In this document: in pieces, positions 60,259 to 64,000 of the stretch
Layout: every line of letters starts with the position of its first letter
How positions within the stretch are numbered: the first letter of the stretch is position 1
Origin: JAGWBJ01 sp034423015
Lineage (GTDB): Bacteria > Chloroflexota > Dehalococcoidia > Lucifugimonadales > JAGWBF01
Length of the DNA: 64,000 bases
Assembly (NCBI GenBank): GCA_034423015.1
Contig: DAOUJG010000030.1
Coordinates: forward strand, 1-64,000
Reading direction: 5' to 3'
Translations under genes and position numbers: made by a program
The notes under the pieces: model-generated
Databases searched by the model: none
What the model was told of the DNA's origin: nothing
What the model saw: only the letters and a program-made list of their open reading frames with translations

Positions 60259-61503
60259 TCATTCCGCCGGTTCGGCCGCCAGGGCCGGGGCCCGCGTCGC
60301 CAGCCTCGTGAGCAGCAGGCATGCCAACACCAGGCACACCACCAGGCTCACGACCGCGGCGGGCTGGCCGAAGCCCAGGGTGACCGAGATGACGGCCCAC
60401 ATGAAGTAGCCGATGACCCGCGCCAGCTTTCCCACCATCCCGTGAAGCCCGAAGAACTCTCCCACGTACTCGGGGGGAGAGAAGCTCATAATCATCGGCC
60501 GGTCGGCGGCGAACACGCAGGAGACGGACAGGCCCGTGAGAATACCCACCGCCCACCACAGGTCGGTGGTCCAGGAGAGCACGGGGATGGCCAGGGCGAT
60601 GAGCAGCAGCGCCACCCACCCGACGAGCCCCGAGACGAGGACCGTCGACGCGCCAATCCTGTCCACCAGCCTGCCCCACAGCAGGCCGCAGGGGATGGCC
60701 ACCGAGATGCCGGCGACCAGGACCACCTGGATCTCCTGGTCGGTCAACCCGATGGTGTCCGAGGCGTAGATGACGGCGAACCCGGTGGCCGTGCTGATGC
60801 CGATGCCGAACAGGAACCGGGCGAGCAGGTACGTGCGCAGCCCCGGGAAGCGGCCCATGCTCCGCAGGTTCGACGATAGCTGGCGCCAGGCCTCGCCGGC
60901 CCGTTCGAGGACGGTGGCGGGGCGCACGTCCCCTGCCTGTTCCCTCAGGAACAGGAATATGGGCAGCGCGAACAGGAGGAACAGCACGGCAACTATGCGA
61001 AATACCGCCACGTATCCCCAGCGGTCGGATACCAGCAGGGCGGTGCCCACGGCCAGGAAGGAGCCCAGGTAGCCGATGCCCACCCCCATGCCGGCGACGA
61101 ACCCCCGGTTGGCGAGGGTGCTCACCTCGGTGAGCAGCGAGTTGTAGAACACCGTGCCCAGCTCCATGGCGCATAGGGCGAGGGCGAACAGCCCCAGGGA
61201 CATCAGCGTCCCGCCGGTGTCTATGAGCAGGGTCACGGCGATGCACAGCAGGGTCGTGGTCAGGAGCAGGGGGATCCGCCTGCCCGTCTGGTCCGAATAG
61301 GAGCCGCAGAAGGGCGAGGCCACCAGCACCACGGCCATGGTGGCGGACATGGTGTACCCGAACATGGCGTCGTCCCCGCCCCGGTCGTTGGTCAGCCACA
61401 GGGGGAAGGCGAGCCCGACGACGCCGACCCAGAAGACGGTGTTGGCGATGTCGTAGGAGACCCAGGAGGCTACCGCGACCGGCCCTGCCTTGCGCTCCTC
61501 CAA
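60259..61503 (-). CDS. MFS transporter, UMF1/Atg22-like
   Basis: 414 aa, about 12 membrane helices. SWVSYDIANTVFWVGVVGLAFP at the N-terminus and the loop SDQTGRRIPLL resemble the UMF1 (Atg22-related) branch of MFS exporters. TTG start inferred; no strong SD. It sits between the NHL-repeat gene (64 bp upstream) and the duplicated barrel gene, probably one operon from the promoter at 62488-62516. Substrate unknown. Confidence 0.82.
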   Translation of the reverse strand: MEERKAGPVAVASWVSYDIANTVFWVGVVGLAFPLWLTNDRGGDDAMFGYTMSATMAVVLVASPFCGSYSDQTGRRIPLLLTTTLLCIAVTLLIDTGGTLMSLGLFALALCAMELGTVFYNSLLTEVSTLANRGFVAGMGVGIGYLGSFLAVGTALLVSDRWGYVAVFRIVAVLFLLFALPIFLFLREQAGDVRPATVLERAGEAWRQLSSNLRSMGRFPGLRTYLLARFLFGIGISTATGFAVIYASDTIGLTDQEIQVVLVAGISVAIPCGLLWGRLVDRIGASTVLVSGLVGWVALLLIALAIPVLSWTTDLWWAVGILTGLSVSCVFAADRPMIMSFSPPEYVGEFFGLHGMVGKLARVIGYFMWAVISVTLGFGQPAAVVSLVVCLVLACLLLTRLATRAPALAAEPAE

Positions 61504-61567
61504 GGCTACTCTTCACCGGCCCGTTGCAGGGTAAGACCACCGGCTTGGATCACCTGCACAAGGGCCT

Positions 61568-62458
61568 CTAGCTGCAGAGCCGGTACTTGAGGAGCCGTTG
61601 CCCCTCTATGTTGCGGTTGACGTACAGGTCGCCGTGGGAGTCGACCCACACCGCGTGGCCGCCCGTCCCCCCGGGGCCCGGGGTGGGAGGGTCCCATCGG
61701 GCAAGGACGTTGCCCTGGATGTCCACGATGCTCATGAAGGCGTCCAGCTCCGGGATGTAGACGGCCCCGTCAGAGTCGATGTAGAAGTCGCATGGCCGCC
61801 GGAAGCCCGTCCACTGGTCCAGGTACCTGCCGTCCGGGTCGAATATCTGGACGCGGTCGTTCTCCCGGTCGGCCACAAAGACCCGGCCGTCGGTGTGGAC
61901 CCAGACACCGTGGGGGATGTGGAAATGGCCTGCCCCGGTCTTTCCCGGCGCTCCCCACGAATGCAGGAGCGTGCCGTCGGCGGAGAACCGGTGCACCCGG
62001 GCGTTGCCGTAGCCGTCGGCTATGTACAGGTCGCCGTTGGCGGCCAGGGCCACGTCGGCGGGCTGGTTGAAGGGCCCGGCGGCCCGTGGCACCGTGTCCA
62101 GGTAGTTGCCCGACCAACCCGTGTCCGAGGGCTGGTCCCAGGTCCCGAGGGTCATGAGCAGCCTGCCGTCGGACGTGTACTTGAGGACTACGTGGGAGTT
62201 CTTGACGGGCATGTACAGGTTTTCCTCGGAGTCGATGAACATCCCGTGGGCGTTCGGTAGTGTCCCCTCTCCCCAGGAAGCCAGGAAATTGCCGTCCCGG
62301 TCCAAGACCACCAACGGGTGGTCGCTGCGGTTGAAGAGGTATACTCGGTCCTGGGAGTCTGTGACTATGCCCGTCTGCCCCAGGACCCAGCCGTCGGGGA
62401 GCTTGGCCCAATCTTCGATGAGCTCGTAGGTGTACTTGCCGGAGCCGACCGTCGCCAT
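61568..62458 (-). CDS. NHL-repeat beta-propeller protein
   Basis: 296 aa, about six NHL blades (for example FNQPADVALAANGDLYIADG and FHIPHGVWVHTDGRVFVADR). No signal peptide is seen. Similar proteins are annotated as peptidyl-alpha-hydroxyglycine amidating lyase-like or SMP-30-like. GGAGGGAG precedes the ATG. First gene of a probable three-gene operon with the MFS transporter. Confidence 0.85.
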   Translation of the reverse strand: MATVGSGKYTYELIEDWAKLPDGWVLGQTGIVTDSQDRVYLFNRSDHPLVVLDRDGNFLASWGEGTLPNAHGMFIDSEENLYMPVKNSHVVLKYTSDGRLLMTLGTWDQPSDTGWSGNYLDTVPRAAGPFNQPADVALAANGDLYIADGYGNARVHRFSADGTLLHSWGAPGKTGAGHFHIPHGVWVHTDGRVFVADRENDRVQIFDPDGRYLDQWTGFRRPCDFYIDSDGAVYIPELDAFMSIVDIQGNVLARWDPPTPGPGGTGGHAVWVDSHGDLYVNRNIEGQRLLKYRLCS

Positions 62459-62487
62459 GTCTCCCTCCTGTCCGATGGTTCTGGGTC

Positions 62488-62516
62488 AATATAGGCCCCG
62501 GACTCAGGGCCGTCAA
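62488..62516 (-). promoter_or_regulatory. Promoter for NHL-MFS-barrel operon
   Basis: Minus strand TTGACG (62511-62516), 17 bp spacer, TATATT (62488-62493); start of transcription near 62481. Confidence 0.65.
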
Positions 62517-62559
62517 GGTCGGGACCTGCGCCGCCGGCTCCGGGAGAGAAAAGAGTCCC

Positions 62560-64000
62560 ATGACGCTGGTGCTCCTATCCGGCGCCTGGACGGCGGGCCT
62601 CCTGGCCGGCCTTTATCTGGAGGCCGGCCTGGGGCCCTCGGTCCTCTTCGCCGCGGCCGCCGCCTGCCTGGCCGCCCTGCTCAGGGTAGCCGGACGGCCC
62701 CTGTGGCCCGGCCTTCTCGGGGCCGTCCTCGTCGCGGGCCTGGTCAGGGTGGAGGCCGCCGGGGACCCGGCGAGGCTGGACGTTCCTCAGCCCCAGGCGG
62801 CGGCCCTGCGGGGCTACGTCGCCACCGACCCGGAGATCTCGGGCCGGGCCGTGGGGTTCACCCTGAGGGTCGTGGAGACGGACCTGGGCGGGGGCTGGGC
62901 CGGCGATGAGGGCCGGGTGCTGGTGCGGGCCAGGCCCACCGCAGAGCTGGTGATGGCGAGGGGGGAGTCTCCCTACTTCCGGTACGGAGACCTGCTGGAG
63001 GTGGAGGGCAGGCTGGAGGCGCCCCCGGACCTGGGAGACTTCGACTACGCGAGATACCTGGCCGCCCAGGGCATCGCGTTCGTTATGCCCTTCCCCGATC
63101 GCGTGGTCCTGCTGGAGGAGGGCGGAGGCAACCCCGCGCGGGCCTTCCTGTACGACGCGCGGCGCCGTGTCTCCCACACGCTGGACGAGGCCCTTCCAGA
63201 GCCGCAGGCCTCCCTGGCCCAGGCGCTGCTTCTTGGGCTGAGGGACAGGATACCCGAGGACATGGCCGAGGAGTTCCGGAATACGGGCACCTCCCACCTG
63301 CTGGCCATCTCGGGGCTTCACGTGGGGACCGTCCTGGTGATGTCGACGGCCGCCGGGGCGTGGGCGCTGGGCCGGAGGCGGCAGGTGTACCTGGTCCTGC
63401 CGCTGGCGGCCATGTGGGGCTACGCCCTCCTCAGCGGCCTGTCCCCGTCGGTGGAGAGGGCCGCCATCATGGGAAGCGTGTACCTGCTGGCCATTCTGGC
63501 CGGCAGGCCCAGGACTATTCTGCCCGCCCTGGCTCTCGCCGCCGCGGTGATGGCCGGCAAGGACCCATCGGTCCTCAGGGATTTGTCTTTTCAGCTCAGC
63601 TTTACCGCGATGGCCGGAATCGCCCTTCTCTTGACATGGTACACACCCTGGTCGGGACCCGGCACCAGTGTCGCCTCCGGCTCCGGGCCGTGGTGGCGCG
63701 GTCCGGCCAGATGGTGCATGGCTGCCGTCGCCGTGAGCTTTGCCGCCACTCTGGCCACGCTGCCGCTGGTCGCCTTCAACTTTCACCAGGTGCCGACGTT
63801 GGGAATCCCGGCCACCGTGTTGGCCCTCCCTGCCATGCCTCCACTGTTGGTGCTCTCCCTGGTCGCCACCGTCGGCGCAGCGGTCCATCCCGAGCTGGGG
63901 CAGGTGCTGGGTTGGCTGGCATGGGTCCCGTTGGAGTACCTCATCAAGCTGGTGCACCTGGCCTCCCTGGCGCCGGGAGGGACCATCCCGGTACCCGCGT
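62560..64000 (+). CDS. comEC: ComEC/Rec2-family DNA uptake channel (3' partial)
   Basis: 480 codons are visible before the window ends, with no stop. Order: N-terminal helices, a DUF4131 OB-like domain (ALRGYVATDPEISGRAVGFTL...FRYGDLLEVEGRL), then the competence domain with the family motif SHLLAISGLHVG and many membrane helices. The family forms the inner-membrane channel for single-stranded DNA in transformation. ATG 62560 has AAGAG upstream. The C-terminal metallo-beta-lactamase domain, if any, is outside. Confidence 0.93.
   Translation, partial: MTLVLLSGAWTAGLLAGLYLEAGLGPSVLFAAAAACLAALLRVAGRPLWPGLLGAVLVAGLVRVEAAGDPARLDVPQPQAAALRGYVATDPEISGRAVGFTLRVVETDLGGGWAGDEGRVLVRARPTAELVMARGESPYFRYGDLLEVEGRLEAPPDLGDFDYARYLAAQGIAFVMPFPDRVVLLEEGGGNPARAFLYDARRRVSHTLDEALPEPQASLAQALLLGLRDRIPEDMAEEFRNTGTSHLLAISGLHVGTVLVMSTAAGAWALGRRRQVYLVLPLAAMWGYALLSGLSPSVERAAIMGSVYLLAILAGRPRTILPALALAAAVMAGKDPSVLRDLSFQLSFTAMAGIALLLTWYTPWSGPGTSVASGSGPWWRGPARWCMAAVAVSFAATLATLPLVAFNFHQVPTLGIPATVLALPAMPPLLVLSLVATVGAAVHPELGQVLGWLAWVPLEYLIKLVHLASLAPGGTIPVPA

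Overview
The window is a high-GC bacterial chromosome segment that looks like Chloroflexota, most likely a Dehalococcoidia-type lineage. This is inferred from the mix of RNase Y/YmdB, tandem RidA proteins, LLM-class oxidoreductases, SagB-type nitroreductases, a single-chain kinase/regulator and dispersed REP-like repeats. No rRNA or marker phylogeny is available here, so the assignment is moderate. Both window edges cut genes: a hybrid histidine kinase on the left and comEC on the right.

Core high-GC blocks: 1-5680 carries the kinase/regulator, tRNA-Lys, CTP synthase, a small transaldolase and Rho. Next come an aldehyde dehydrogenase and an MFS carrier with a proline-rich leader ORF (5677-8658). 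A heterodimeric ABC exporter runs 16 bp before a complete gcvT-gcvH-gcvPA-gcvPB set (9071-17190). 23393-31390 holds a deacetylase, an LLM oxidoreductase, a two-component pair, tsaD and rny. The rny-ymdB-PHP-plsY run (29915-33866) looks like an RNA/nucleotide turnover operon. recA, two ridA copies and NAD synthetase follow (34472-38511). 42709-46082 has PEP-mutase, isochorismatase and SagB-type enzymes; 48472-50870 makes trehalose (otsA/otsB); 51726-53526 pairs Fur with an NAD-dependent formate dehydrogenase. Formate dehydrogenase plus the glycine cleavage system suggests active one-carbon metabolism.

Accessory, visibly less GC-rich inserts lie between these blocks. 17316-23333 has a TIGR04255-family three-gene cassette, then a single-chain type IIG restriction-modification enzyme with a membrane protein behind it. 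39516-42596 has an HsdR_N-type nuclease next to a DUF5131 three-cysteine protein and its TcmP partner; this is the best candidate for a poorly described system. 46199-48115 encodes a lipoprotein with fourteen cysteine-paired RCC1-like repeats. 50925-51426 holds tiny genes. 56040-59450 has an IS1595-family transposase, small ORFs and gene remnants. A STAND NTPase with TPRs (53523-55991) shares its stop codon with the formate dehydrogenase gene.

Regulatory signals are unusually readable. Many genes have TTGACA/TATAAT-like promoters with 16-18 bp spacers, and three genes have the -10 box 7-8 nt before the ATG, implying leaderless mRNAs. Three convergent gene pairs overlap by exactly 4 bp through their stop codons.
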